A stretch of 64,000 nt of DNA, taken from the NCBI GenBank assembly GCA_965230045.1, contig OZ245940.1:2108001-2172000 (forward strand), read 5' to 3'. Below, piece by piece: positions 52,464 through 63,867 of the stretch. Source of the DNA: G963662905 sp965230045 (GTDB lineage: Bacteria > Bacteroidota > Bacteroidia > Bacteroidales > WRLA01). How positions within the stretch are numbered: position 1 is the stretch's first letter; every line of letters begins with the position of its first letter. The notes beneath the pieces are model-generated. The model was not told the origin of the DNA. It ran no database searches and saw only the letters and a program-made list of their open reading frames with translations. The translations under genes and the position numbers were made by a program.

Positions 52464-55400
52464 GTTGTGGTTTGATGTAAAAAGAGACTGATATTCAACG
52501 TATTGATGCTGTGCGCAGAGCAGCGGCAAGTTGTGGTTTGATGTAAAAAGAGACTGATATTCAACTTTGCGCGTAACGTATATCCCTGCGTTGTAGTTGT
52601 GGTTTGATGTAAAAAGAGACTGATATTCAACTTTATGGGGAAACCCCTTGCTGTAAACGGCGTTGTGGTTTGATGTAAAAAGAGACTGATATTCAACCAT
52701 TCAGCCGTGCAGTTGTTATACCTTATTGTTGTGGTTTGATGTAAAAAGAGACTGATATTCAACTCCATCGCGCAAACAGACAGCTCAGAAATTGTTGTGG
52801 TTTGATGTAAAAAGAGACTGATATTCAACTTGAAGGTGTATTCGATGAATCCGCCGCGGTTGTGGTTTGATGTAAAAAGAGACTGATATTCAACTGAAAA
52901 TGATGAAACCGTGGGCGATTATAGTTGTGGTTTGATGTAAAAAGAGACTGATATTCAACGATGTTGCCTACAATGGCACACCAGGCCAGGTTGTGGTTTG
53001 ATGTAAAAAGAGACTGATATTCAACCGAAATAAATAAGACCGCTTTTTGCTCCTGTTGTGGTTTGATGTAAAAAGAGACTGATATTCAACCTTAAAAAAG
53101 ATATGATAGACGCGGCGAAAGTTGTGGTTTGATGTAAAAAGAGACTGATATTCAACCGGTTGTCAGGCATGTTCAACGCGCCTAAAGTTGTGGTTTGATG
53201 TAAAAAGAGACTGATATTCAACAATTTTTCTATGAAAAGGTTCTTGATCGTGTTGTGGTTTGATGTAAAAAGAGACTGATATTCAACAAAAACAAAATCA
53301 AAATCCCTACCTGCTGGGTTGTGGTTTGATGTAAAAAGAGACTGATATTCAACTCGAATCCGGCGCGCATATAGCCGTTTTTTGTTGTGGTTTGATGTAA
53401 AAAGAGACTGATATTCAACTGGAAAAAAGGCAACCCCCTGAACAGGTTGTTGTGGTTTGATGTAAAAAGAGACTGATATTCAACACAGTTCCGGCGGTTT
53501 GATTGGTAATAGTGTTGTGGTTTGATGTAAAAAGAGACTGATATTCAACACATCTGGAAAACATCAATATTGCCGCGCGTTGTGGTTTGATGTAAAAAGA
53601 GACTGATATTCAACAAAACGGGCGGAGTAGGGAGCTTTGGTCACGTTGTGGTTTGATGTAAAAAGAGACTGATATTCAACTTTGTTGCATGAGCAAGGAC
53701 ACTACGCGCTGTTGTGGTTTGATGTAAAAAGAGACTGATATTCAACAACGAAACAAATCTAAGCTATTCGGCCAGTGTTGTGGTTTGATGTAAAAAGAGA
53801 CTGATATTCAACTAAGGATCATTTGCATGTGTTTAAGCGCTGTTGTGGTTTGATGTAAAAAGAGACTGATATTCAACCAAGCAAAGCCGCTACATTATAC
53901 GGCTACGTTGTGGTTTGATGTAAAAAGAGACTGATATTCAACCGCCTGGTAATATGAAAGCATGTTTGTAAGGTTGTGGTTTGATGTAAAAAGAGACTGA
54001 TATTCAACTATTAATCGTCGGTGGCGGCTTTGGTTGTGGTTGTGGTTTGATGTAAAAAGAGACTGATATTCAACTTGCGGAAGGCGTGCTGGAGGGAGCG
54101 GGATGTTGTGGTTTGATGTAAAAAGAGACTGATATTCAACAATGTTCGCATTGAATTTTACCGCCGCCCGGTTGTGGTTTGATGTAAAAAGAGACTGATA
54201 TTCAACAAAAGAAAGAGCTGCAAACAGCCCAAGTAGTTGTGGTTTGATGTAAAAAGAGACTGATATTCAACGGTGTAAATTACGATAGCTGGATTCGTGA
54301 AGTTGTGGTTTGATGTAAAAAGAGACTGATATTCAACCAATGTCCTGACGTACGTACTTGGCCAGAGTTGTGGTTTGATGTAAAAAGAGACTGATATTCA
54401 ACTATGGACTAAAATGCGTGTGTGTGGGCTGTGTTGTGGTTTGATGTAAAAAGAGACTGATATTCAACTTTATCCTCAACTTCTTTGACTTGGCTTATGT
54501 TGTGGTTTGATGTAAAAAGAGACTGATATTCAACAACAGCTTTATACCTGCTAACCATTAGCCAGTTGTGGTTTGATGTAAAAAGAGACTGATATTCAAC
54601 TGTACCGCCACTTTCAGGAATGGAATGACCGTTGTGGTTTGATGTAAAAAGAGACTGATATTCAACACTTCCGAGAACTGGGCATCACAGCCATAGTTGT
54701 GGTTTGATGTAAAAAGAGACTGATATTCAACCACATCTGGAAGCATTGCCATTCAGCGAGGTTGTGGTTTGATGTAAAAAGAGACTGATATTCAACTTCA
54801 CGCTTTAGGGTTAAAGAGCTGCAGCGTTGTGGTTTGATGTAAAAAGAGACTGATATTCAACAGTCCTGCAAACATGGTTAAGAATGCAGCAGTTGTGGTT
54901 TGATGTAAAAAGAGACTGATATTCAACTTTATCCAGAATACAGGCAATAGCGGCAGGTTGTGGTTTGATGTAAAAAGAGACTGATATTCAACTTGTTTGT
55001 CAATTTAGCCATAACATCACGAGTTGTGGTTTGATGTAAAAAGAGACTGATATTCAACACGTAGCATTGTTGGTAACGAATGACTGTGTTGTGGTTTGAT
55101 GTAAAAAGAGACTGATATTCAACTAAAGCCTTCATCAAAACAGGGACACTGGAGTTGTGGTTTGATGTAAAAAGAGACTGATATTCAACATCCTTTTCAG
55201 GATTATCACGAACCATCTTGTTGTGGTTTGATGTAAAAAGAGACTGATATTCAACATCAACGAACACTTTCACGCGGCCATCAGGGTTGTGGTTTGATGT
55301 AAAAAGAGACTGATATTCAACATTCGCTCACGGCATAATATTCATAGCCGCGTTGTGGTTTGATGTAAAAAGAGACTGATATTCAACCCTAAGTTTACGC

Positions 55401-58400
55401 ACCATTCGAGTAAGGAGGTTGTGGTTTGATGTAAAAAGAGACTGATATTCAACGCAATGAGAACATGGAGCAGCTTGTTGTGGTTGTGGTTTGATGTAAA
55501 AAGAGACTGATATTCAACTAAAAGAATAAAGCCATGAACCGCACAAAAGTTGTGGTTTGATGTAAAAAGAGACTGATATTCAACATTCTATTGTCGGAGT
55601 ATGTTGACGTTAATGTTGTGGTTTGATGTAAAAAGAGACTGATATTCAACTGAGGATGAATACGGGCGTCAAAAGGAACTGTTGTGGTTTGATGTAAAAA
55701 GAGACTGATATTCAACATACATTCTTTTGGGTTGCAGCGAGAAGAAGTTGTGGTTTGATGTAAAAAGAGACTGATATTCAACTTGTTAGTATATTTGTCC
55801 TCTAATTAAATTGTTGTGGTTTGATGTAAAAAGAGACTGATATTCAACTATAATTCAGACACGAAACGCTGGGAGTGGGTTGTGGTTTGATGTAAAAAGA
55901 GACTGATATTCAACAAAATATGGTGCTGATGGAATTTGGGGCGCAGTTGTGGTTTGATGTAAAAAGAGACTGATATTCAACCAGCCTGGAAGCCCTTGAG
56001 CAGCAAGGAGCGTTGTGGTTTGATGTAAAAAGAGACTGATATTCAACCACCTTCGGGATACACCCGTGGCACAGCCAGTTGTGGTTTGATGTAAAAAGAG
56101 ACTGATATTCAACGATAATTCCTATAAATACCTGCAATACTCGTTGTGGTTTGATGTAAAAAGAGACTGATATTCAACCCATTTTAATATAAAAGCCATG
56201 AGATTAAGTTGTGGTTTGATGTAAAAAGAGACTGATATTCAACTTATCAAAAGGATTATGAATTCTGATCCTCGTTGTGGTTTGATGTAAAAAGAGACTG
56301 ATATTCAACCAAAACACACGTGGATAACTAAGTTTAATCGTTGTGGTTTGATGTAAAAAGAGACTGATATTCAACGTTGCCCGGTTCAGGGCACTGCCTA
56401 CTAAAGTTGTGGTTTGATGTAAAAAGAGACTGATATTCAACCATCGGTGGCCGCCGTAAGGATATTACCGAGTTGTGGTTTGATGTAAAAAGAGACTGAT
56501 ATTCAACTCGATTGTTTGATGTGGCAAAGATGAATTAGTTGTGGTTTGATGTAAAAAGAGACTGATATTCAACAGTTCAAGTAGAGCCGAGCACTGGCGC
56601 TGGGTTGTGGTTTGATGTAAAAAGAGACTGATATTCAACTGTAAATATAGAAGGATATTGAACTTCCAGTTGTGGTTTGATGTAAAAAGAGACTGATATT
56701 CAACCTATGGTCTTTAACATAGCCCAATTTTTCCGTTGTGGTTTGATGTAAAAAGAGACTGATATTCAACGACCCGTAGGGGAACGCCCTATATACGTGC
56801 GTTGTGGTTTGATGTAAAAAGAGACTGATATTCAACATGATGAGATAATTTAATCATTGTCCATCGTTGTGGTTTGATGTAAAAAGAGACTGATATTCAA
56901 CCTATGGTCTTTAACATAGCCCAATTTTTCCGTTGTGGTTTGATGTAAAAAGAGACTGATATTCAACAGCATCTATAGAAAAACCCAGCTTGTTTCTGTT
57001 GTGGTTTGATGTAAAAAGAGACTGATATTCAACTCAAGTTCGTCAACGCCGTTTGGGAGCTGGTTGTGGTTTGATGTAAAAAGAGACTGATATTCAACAA
57101 CAGATGATAATTGGTAAGTAAGTGCCTCGTTGTGGTTTGATGTAAAAAGAGACTGATATTCAACGCGTGAACGGTCTTGACTATGTCTTTTTGGGTTGTG
57201 GTTTGATGTAAAAAGAGACTGATATTCAACATGTGTTGGCCGGGATTACTGCCGGATTAGTTGTGGTTTGATGTAAAAAGAGACTGATATTCAACGTTAG
57301 TCGCTGAATTGAATGACATATACTAGTTGTGGTTTGATGTAAAAAGAGACTGATATTCAACTCTGGCGTCCTTGGTGCATTAAATCCTCCGTTGTGGTTT
57401 GATGTAAAAAGAGACTGATATTCAACTATTGAATTGCGCGTACTTATTCCGCCAGCGTTGTGGTTTGATGTAAAAAGAGACTGATATTCAACTGTCGCAT
57501 CTCCTGTCCAACCGCAGTTGTTGTTGTGGTTTGATGTAAAAAGAGACTGATATTCAACCGTTATGCGCCAGCCTGCCAGGGAATGGCGTTGTGGTTTGAT
57601 GTAAAAAGAGACTGATATTCAACAATAAAATCATTCTCGTACACCTCGGTCAGTTGTGGTTTGATGTAAAAAGAGACTGATATTCAACATCCTGGGGGAC
57701 AAATCTACCGTTTAATGGTTGTGGTTTGATGTAAAAAGAGACTGATATTCAACTATGGATTACGTCAAAATAACTACTCCCACGTTGTGGTTTGATGTAA
57801 AAAGAGACTGATATTCAACAAAGATAATACCAGTACAACTTTGACTTTCGTTGTGGTTTGATGTAAAAAGAGACTGATATTCAACGGAAGGCAATAAACT
57901 CAAGGCTGCTTTTAGGTTGTGGTTTGATGTAAAAAGAGACTGATATTCAACTGATGCTGCTGCCCGCATGCGCCAGTTAGAGTTGTGGTTTGATGTAAAA
58001 AGAGACTGATATTCAACGGCAATGGGTGCGCAATGGCGGATTTTTCTGTTGTGGTTTGATGTAAAAAGAGACTGATATTCAACTGTGCAAGCTTAAATAC
58101 AGCCGTTACCCTGTTGTGGTTTGATGTAAAAAGAGACTGATATTCAACGTTCAACCATATCGCCAGTGTTAGCGACATGTTGTGGTTTGATGTAAAAAGA
58201 GACTGATATTCAACTATTAACCTTTGCTTAATTTCCATCACTCGTTGTGGTTTGATGTAAAAAGAGACTGATATTCAACTCGCGGATTCTTTGGCACAGT
58301 TTCGCGGCCGTTGTGGTTTGATGTAAAAAGAGACTGATATTCAACTGTCAAGGAAGGCGATTACACTTCAGGGAGGTTGTGGTTTGATGTAAAAAGAGAC

Positions 58401-60341
58401 TGATATTCAACATAAATTGACCGGACTAAAAATAGAACAAAGTTGTGGTTTGATGTAAAAAGAGACTGATATTCAACAGTACGCGATAAGCCCGGATATT
58501 TTCCTTGGTTGTGGTTTGATGTAAAAAGAGACTGATATTCAACCACACGCCTGGATCCTATGTTCCAGCTTCAGTTGTGGTTTGATGTAAAAAGAGACTG
58601 ATATTCAACATTCAAAGATGCAAGATCAGGCAAGATGCTGTTGTGGTTTGATGTAAAAAGAGACTGATATTCAACCTAAACTTTAAACACCATTCAAATG
58701 CCGAGTTGTGGTTTGATGTAAAAAGAGACTGATATTCAACCGGGGCTGTTAAACCAATGTTCCCAGTCTTGTTGTGGTTTGATGTAAAAAGAGACTGATA
58801 TTCAACCCGAATGCCGTGAAGCCGCCTTTATATCCGGTTGTGGTTTGATGTAAAAAGAGACTGATATTCAACAACTCACCTTTATTGATCTGCAAGATTT
58901 TTGTTGTGGTTTGATGTAAAAAGAGACTGATATTCAACCACAGGCTTGTTAAAAGGTTTAAAGCCTTAGTTGTGGTTTGATGTAAAAAGAGACTGATATT
59001 CAACGGAGAGGTTTTTACTGCGCTGGGGAGTTATGTTGTGGTTTGATGTAAAAAGAGACTGATATTCAACACAGATTGAAATGCAGCACAAGGTGAATCG
59101 GTTGTGGTTTGATGTAAAAAGAGACTGATATTCAACTCTATTTGTGATGCCTTGTAACAAAATGCTTCCGCTTTTCCGTGTACGCTGGGTTGTGGTTTGA
59201 TGTAAAAAGAGACTGATATTCAACTCTGTTAAAATTTTCCTTGCAAACAGCCGTGTTGTGGTTTGATGTAAAAAGAGACTGATATTCAACTTATGGGTAC
59301 TCTCCATGGGGAGCAGATGGGTTGTGGTTTGATGTAAAAAGAGACTGATATTCAACAAAAAAAGGGCTGACAGCCTTGCCAGCCCGTTGTGGTTTGATGT
59401 AAAAAGAGACTGATATTCAACAGATCAACAGGTCATCGCACATCAGCCACGTTGTGGTTTGATGTAAAAAGAGACTGATATTCAACCAAGTTCCCCTGGA
59501 GTGTGTGGCAATTCAAGTTGTGGTTTGATGTAAAAAGAGACTGATATTCAACCGAAATTGAGGAAATTAGTATTAGAGCAACGTTGTGGTTTGATGTAAA
59601 AAGAGACTGATATTCAACTTGTTGTAGCATTCCGTTCCATAAGTATTCGTTGTGGTTTGATGTAAAAAGAGACTGATATTCAACTCTTGTACATGCAATA
59701 ACCCTGCCTCTTGGGTTGTGGTTTGATGTAAAAAGAGACTGATATTCAACGAACACCTTGCCAGCTTCGTCAACTTTAGCGTTGTGGTTTGATGTAAAAA
59801 GAGACTGATATTCAACACCATTGAAGCCGATGCCACCAGCGTACTGTTGTGGTTTGATGTAAAAAGAGACTGATATTCAACTTTCTCCGGGGAAAGATAT
59901 GGCTTGAGTAGTTGTGGTTTGATGTAAAAAGAGACTGATATTCAACTAAATTCTTTTCTGTCTTATGATCAGCCTGGTTGTGGTTTGATGTAAAAAGAGA
60001 CTGATATTCAACAATGAGCTTGTGTGGATAAGAGAGGCCGAAGTTGTGGTTTGATGTAAAAAGAGACTGATATTCAACCTTAACTTAAAAAGCTACCAAA
60101 CCAACTGGTTGTGGTTTGATGTAAAAAGAGACTGATATTCAACCGAAATTGAAGAGATTAGTATTCGAGCAACGTTGTGGTTTGATGTAAAAAGAGACTG
60201 ATATTCAACAGTTCGGGATTTCCATATACGGGTTTTACCGTTGTGGTTTGATGTAAAAAGAGACTGATATTCAACGCTCTGTTTAGCGACATCAGCATAT
60301 ATCATGTTGTGGTTTGATGTAAAAAGAGACTGATATTCAAC
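52464..60341 (+). CRISPR. Type II-C CRISPR array, 120 repeats / 119 spacers
   Basis: The repeat is 36 bp, begins GTTGTGGTTTGATGTAAAAA and ends GACTGATATTCAAC, and appeared identical in every copy I read, including the last. I located 120 repeat starts. Of 119 spacers, 82 are 30 bp, 35 are 29 bp, one is 31 bp and one is 52 bp (59137-59188). These sum exactly to the distance between first and last starts. Orientation is set by the leader at 52243-52463 and by the tracrRNA anti-repeat pairing with the 5' half of the repeat. One spacer occurs twice (56705-56734 and 56902-56931). Two others (59553-59582, 60144-60173) differ at 3 positions. Many reading frames here (LNISLFLHQTTT or VEYQSLFTSNHN) are only the repeat read in reverse. 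Confidence 0.99.
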
Positions 60342-60347
60342 TTAACC

Positions 60348-60383
60348 AAAAAGCCCCGGAAATTTATTTTTCCAGGGCTTTTT
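60348..60383 (+). terminator. Terminator at the end of the array
   Basis: AAAAAGCCC pairs with GGGCTTTTT, extended inward by GGAAA/TTTCC after one mismatch, 7 bp beyond the last repeat. It would end the roughly 8-kb pre-crRNA. Confidence 0.85.
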
Positions 60384-60410
60384 ACTTTTAGTTTAGGTTG
60401 AAGATTAAAG

Positions 60411-60448
60411 TAGGGCTCTTTCAAAGTTCCAAACTTTGGAAAGTCCTA
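60411..60448. repeat. Stop-codon hairpin, copy D (imperfect)
   Basis: TAGG...CTTT.CAAAG pairs with CTTTG.AAAG.CCTA, with a small bulge and a short internal mismatch. The core CAAAGTTCCAAACTTTG is clearly of the same family. It contains the stop codon of the minus-strand lipoprotein gene (60446-60448). Confidence 0.65.
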
Positions 60449-61906
60449 TTTCTTCTTATCCAACCCATAATAAGAATCCGGGGGCAGGTAGAGAATTTCT
60501 ACGTTTACCTGGTTCTCACTGCCGTCCCATTTACGGAGCGTGGCATCAAAACTGAGCTTTCCGAATATCTCGTAAGGATTGCCAAAACCATCTGCATTGC
60601 TGAACTGTACACTGTAGTTATCGATATACATACTGCCGTATTCGCCCATGGGGTCGTCGAAAGTGCTGCCCCAGCCGCCCGACATATAAAAGGTGTAATT
60701 GCCGTTTAGCTTTCCGCAGAAAACATCACCGGTTTGATAAATATCTTCCAGAAATGTGCCCGGGCTTGGAAAATTGCCCGCACGGTAAAAATTGATCTCT
60801 TCCACAACATCGCTCTCGAATAAAAGCCCGTTGACCCTGTATGCTGCATCTTCAATATAAGGATTGGAATCATAGAATACCAGGCCGGGATCTTCCAGTA
60901 ATTCCCCATTGATATAAACTTTAGCCTTTAGGGTAGGAAATTTAAACTCCTGTGTTTGTGAATCGCTGTTGCCATTATCGTCATATGCAGTGAGTTTTAC
61001 CCTGAACTTATTTGTGTCGAGCACATGATAAAGCCTTAAACGTTCCGAAAAACTGCTGTTGTAGCCATTGTTGTTTTCGTAGTAAAAATAGTTGTCGTCA
61101 TCATAGGAAGAGCTGTAGGTGAGCTCCCACTCATAATGTGTGGCATTTTGCGATTTGTTGAAAAATGTAAGCTCTACCTCGCCATAATAGCCGTCATCAC
61201 CGGTACTTACATACGATCCCGGAATGCGTGCTTCAAAAGCAGCCACAACATTGTTGGTGTTGCCGCCTCCGCCTCCATTCGAAGGGGGCGTGGCAATGGG
61301 TAGGGTCAGGTCGTAGGTCTTTGGACTGTAATCGTCCGTATAAAGCGTATAGCTCGAACCCTGCACGGTGATATGCGGGTTTGGGCCTGTCGAACTGTTA
61401 TACTGAATAAATGTTCCTCCAAATGATCCGCTCACTGTTCCATTATCACTGATCGCATCAATCTTAATCCAGGGAGCAACATATTCACCCTCAATGGTTT
61501 CCGAAAGCTCTGGATAAACACCATATGATTCCTCGCTGCCCAAATCCAGATAAAGATAATCTGTTTCTTCACCGCCATAGGATGTTCCCAATGCAATTTC
61601 GCCGGTGCGGTATGGGAAATCCATTAAAATGCTGGGATATTCGTTGTCGCCACCGGTGAAAACTTCCACACGTTTGGCCTGGAGACCTTCTATTTCGGAA
61701 TAGTCCATAAAAATGCCGATACGCTCCGAAATCTCCAATGATTTTTCTGTGCCATTTTGAGTATAGCTGACCATAATAGCATCGCTCGCAGGTGTGTCTG
61801 TATTGTTGTCTGGATTGTCTGGCTCATCATCTTTTGAGCAGGAGGCAAAGAGAATTAGACCTGTCAAAATAAAGTAAAACTGAAAAGATATTATTCTGTT
61901 TAGCAT
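60446..61906 (-). CDS. PKD-containing surface lipoprotein
   Basis: 486 aa. Lipoprotein signal with lipobox FASC (C23) followed by SKDDEPDNPDNN, a linker typical of outer-membrane surface lipoproteins in Bacteroidota. An N-terminal beta-rich region (about 45-205) is followed by a glycine-asparagine linker (PPSNGGGGGNTNN). A PKD-like domain (about 220-325; VAAFEARIPGS...FFNKSQNATHYEWEL...RVKLTAYDDNGNSDS) precedes a C-terminal domain of about 150 aa I do not recognise. It probably sits at the outer membrane. No SusCD-type neighbours are present, so substrate or partner is unknown. The stop codon lies in hairpin copy D. Confidence 0.82.
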   Translation of the reverse strand: MLNRIISFQFYFILTGLILFASCSKDDEPDNPDNNTDTPASDAIMVSYTQNGTEKSLEISERIGIFMDYSEIEGLQAKRVEVFTGGDNEYPSILMDFPYRTGEIALGTSYGGEETDYLYLDLGSEESYGVYPELSETIEGEYVAPWIKIDAISDNGTVSGSFGGTFIQYNSSTGPNPHITVQGSSYTLYTDDYSPKTYDLTLPIATPPSNGGGGGNTNNVVAAFEARIPGSYVSTGDDGYYGEVELTFFNKSQNATHYEWELTYSSSYDDDNYFYYENNNGYNSSFSERLRLYHVLDTNKFRVKLTAYDDNGNSDSQTQEFKFPTLKAKVYINGELLEDPGLVFYDSNPYIEDAAYRVNGLLFESDVVEEINFYRAGNFPSPGTFLEDIYQTGDVFCGKLNGNYTFYMSGGWGSTFDDPMGEYGSMYIDNYSVQFSNADGFGNPYEIFGKLSFDATLRKWDGSENQVNVEILYLPPDSYYGLDKKK

Positions 61907-61999
61907 AGGTTATATTTATTTGGTTTAATTATAAATTAGAACAGTGCATATCTTGAAATTGTTTGGGTTTATTTTAGAATATTTTGTTAATAATGCAGC

Positions 62000-62180
62000 T
62001 TAACCTGCTTTATTCATGAATTTTCTTCATGAGCACACAAAACGCAATAAGAGAAAGGGAGCGCAGATTTTTGGCGCACAGGAATAGCCGTAGCTATTTT
62101 GAGCACCAAAAAGATAGCATTCCTTTCTATTGCAGCGTTTTGGGTGCGTAATAGATAATTTTATGAATAATGCAGGTTAA
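62000..62180. repeat. 181-bp palindromic element (MITE-like)
   Basis: An imperfect palindrome centred at 62090. The ends TTAACCTGCTTTATTCATGAA and TTCAT..AATAATGCAGGTTAA are near-perfect inverted repeats. The centre is AATAGC-CGTA-GCTATT, and the arms between also match (GCACACAAAACGC with GCGTTTTGGGTGC; AGATTTTTGGCGC with AGCACCAAAAAGAT). Overall arm identity is roughly three quarters by eye. It has no ORF. It lies in the gap 61907-62229, just upstream of the glycosyltransferase promoter. A small non-autonomous mobile element or a long structured RNA would both fit. Confidence 0.7.
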
Positions 62181-62199
62181 ATCTCATTTATCAAAACCT

Positions 62200-62207
62200 T
62201 AACTTTG
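62200..62207 (+). promoter_or_regulatory. -7 element for the GT-C-like gene
   Basis: TAACTTTG matches TAnnTTTG and is followed by CAC as at other promoters here. Transcription would start near 62214, which excludes the TTG at 62215 as start and supports the ATG at 62230. Confidence 0.6.
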
Positions 62208-62229
62208 CACGTAATTGAATCAAGAAATT

Positions 62230-63867
62230 ATGAGAGGGCTAAGAAAGCTTAAAAATATACGCTGGGAAAAGCAGTTGTGGCTATTGAGCCTGCTGCCTTT
62301 TTTTCATTTGTTTATGGCGCTGGTGATACGGCGTCACCTGGGATGGATATACTTGTCTTCACTCGATCCGGAATATTTTCATTACCTGGGAGGTATAGCC
62401 CTGGCTGATGGAAGGCTGGATACAGGATATATGGATCATCCGGGTACGCCTTTGCAGCTGCTCATTGCACTGGCAGCACGCATGGTGTATTGGTTTTCAG
62501 GGGGTGGCTCTTTTTTGGCTGATACAGTGCAAAATCCGGAACTATACCTTTTTGCCGGATTCGCCCTTTTGAGCCTTTTGTTTGTTCCTGCTATGTATTT
62601 GCTTGGGAAAAAGGCTCTTGAATACAGTGGCAATATGTGGATTGCGCTTAGTTTGCAAATTGCTTTTTTTGTAAACAGCAACCTGATCGATACATCAGCC
62701 CGTATAGTTCCGGAAAATATTATGCTGATTCCGCTCTCCTTTATTGTTTTGCTCGTATTGCATTATATCTACAACGATAATCATAAAAAGCTGAATTATC
62801 CCCTCTTGTTTGGATTGTTGGTTGGATGGGGAATTGCATCAAAACTGTCGTTTACAGCCTTTTTTGTTGTACCCTTATTTATTTTGCCAAACTGGCGAAA
62901 GCGTATTTATTTTTCTGGGTTTGCACTCCTGTTTTTCTTTGCCTTTGCCTTTCCGGTGCTCAGTAATATGGAGCACTTTTTGAGTTGGAGCGGTAATATG
63001 TTTATGCATTCAGGTAAATGGGGCGGCGGCGAATCTTCAGTAATTGACCTGAGTCAATTTACATCCAGGTTTATGCAGCTATACCAATATGATCCTATGG
63101 TTTTTATTTTGGCAGGATTGAGCCTTCTTAGCGGAATTACTGCGTTTTTTATGTCAAAAGGAAATGCTGTTGTGCGCCGGATTGCCCATGCTCATTTTGC
63201 CTTAAGCGCAGGTTTTATCCTACTTGTGGTTTTTATCTGCAAACACTTTGCTTATCATTATTTTAATCCTGCACTTAGCCTGAAGCCCGCATTTGTGATA
63301 TTAATTTTGTTGCTGCCTGCTTCATTCATTCATAACAAGATAAATGCAGCAAGAATGCAATTAATCACGCTTGTTATTTCTTTTGTGATGATGCTCATGG
63401 CGGTTCATTCCTATTCAGGGCATATGAATCCAAATCGGGCGGATATCCAGCAAAAGCGTATTCTTGGTGTGAATCAGCATATTGCCCCCAACGACCGACT
63501 GATAATCAGGGGGTATTACAGTGGGACACCTTTCAATAGCTGGGCATTGGGTAATGCTTATTTTACAGTTGGTCCTGTCGGTAAATATTTTGCTGATGCT
63601 CTGAAAAGTGCATATCCTGATCACTATCTGATGTATTCCTGGACGAATAAATTTTTTAATTGGGACGAGTTTGTTTCGCCGACACAAATACTTGAAGATG
63701 AACGCCCAATCAAAGTTTATATTGGTAGGGGGCAGGAAAAGTATCTCCAAATCCTGCTGGAACTCTTTCAAAAAGCACATCCCGGATTCGAATTTTATTT
63801 TGATCAGTTGTATAACAATCCGGAAGTAAAAGATGCGGTTTATGAATTGCATTGGAAGGGGCAATAA
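62230..63867 (+). CDS. Membrane glycosyltransferase, GT-C (GT39-like)
   Basis: 545 aa from ATG 62230. There are about ten membrane helices. The first luminal loop holds LDPEYFHYLGGIALADGRLDTGYMDHPGTP, with the acidic and DHPG elements seen in GT39/ArnT-like GT-C transferases. A soluble C-terminal domain (about 400-545; NQHIAPNDRLIIRGYYSG...HYLMYSWTNKFFNW) follows the helices. Such enzymes move a sugar from a polyprenyl-phosphate donor to protein or lipid on the outer face of the inner membrane. Donor and acceptor are unknown. It has its own promoter after the palindromic element. 63868-64000 contains no gene start I can support. Confidence 0.82.
   Translation: MRGLRKLKNIRWEKQLWLLSLLPFFHLFMALVIRRHLGWIYLSSLDPEYFHYLGGIALADGRLDTGYMDHPGTPLQLLIALAARMVYWFSGGGSFLADTVQNPELYLFAGFALLSLLFVPAMYLLGKKALEYSGNMWIALSLQIAFFVNSNLIDTSARIVPENIMLIPLSFIVLLVLHYIYNDNHKKLNYPLLFGLLVGWGIASKLSFTAFFVVPLFILPNWRKRIYFSGFALLFFFAFAFPVLSNMEHFLSWSGNMFMHSGKWGGGESSVIDLSQFTSRFMQLYQYDPMVFILAGLSLLSGITAFFMSKGNAVVRRIAHAHFALSAGFILLVVFICKHFAYHYFNPALSLKPAFVILILLLPASFIHNKINAARMQLITLVISFVMMLMAVHSYSGHMNPNRADIQQKRILGVNQHIAPNDRLIIRGYYSGTPFNSWALGNAYFTVGPVGKYFADALKSAYPDHYLMYSWTNKFFNWDEFVSPTQILEDERPIKVYIGRGQEKYLQILLELFQKAHPGFEFYFDQLYNNPEVKDAVYELHWKGQ

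Noticed and set aside
52295..60305. Many minus-strand reading frames rich in LNISLFLHQTTT or VEYQSLFTSNHN
   Set aside because: These are the CRISPR repeat translated in two reverse frames, with spacers as the variable parts. They are not proteins.
52464..60341. Promoters inside each CRISPR repeat, as in Neisseria II-C systems
   Set aside because: The repeat has no TAnnTTTG at a useful spacing from a TTG. A leader promoter is more likely.
62215..62229. TTG start for the GT-C-like gene
   Set aside because: It would fall at the predicted transcription start. The ATG at 62230 is more consistent.
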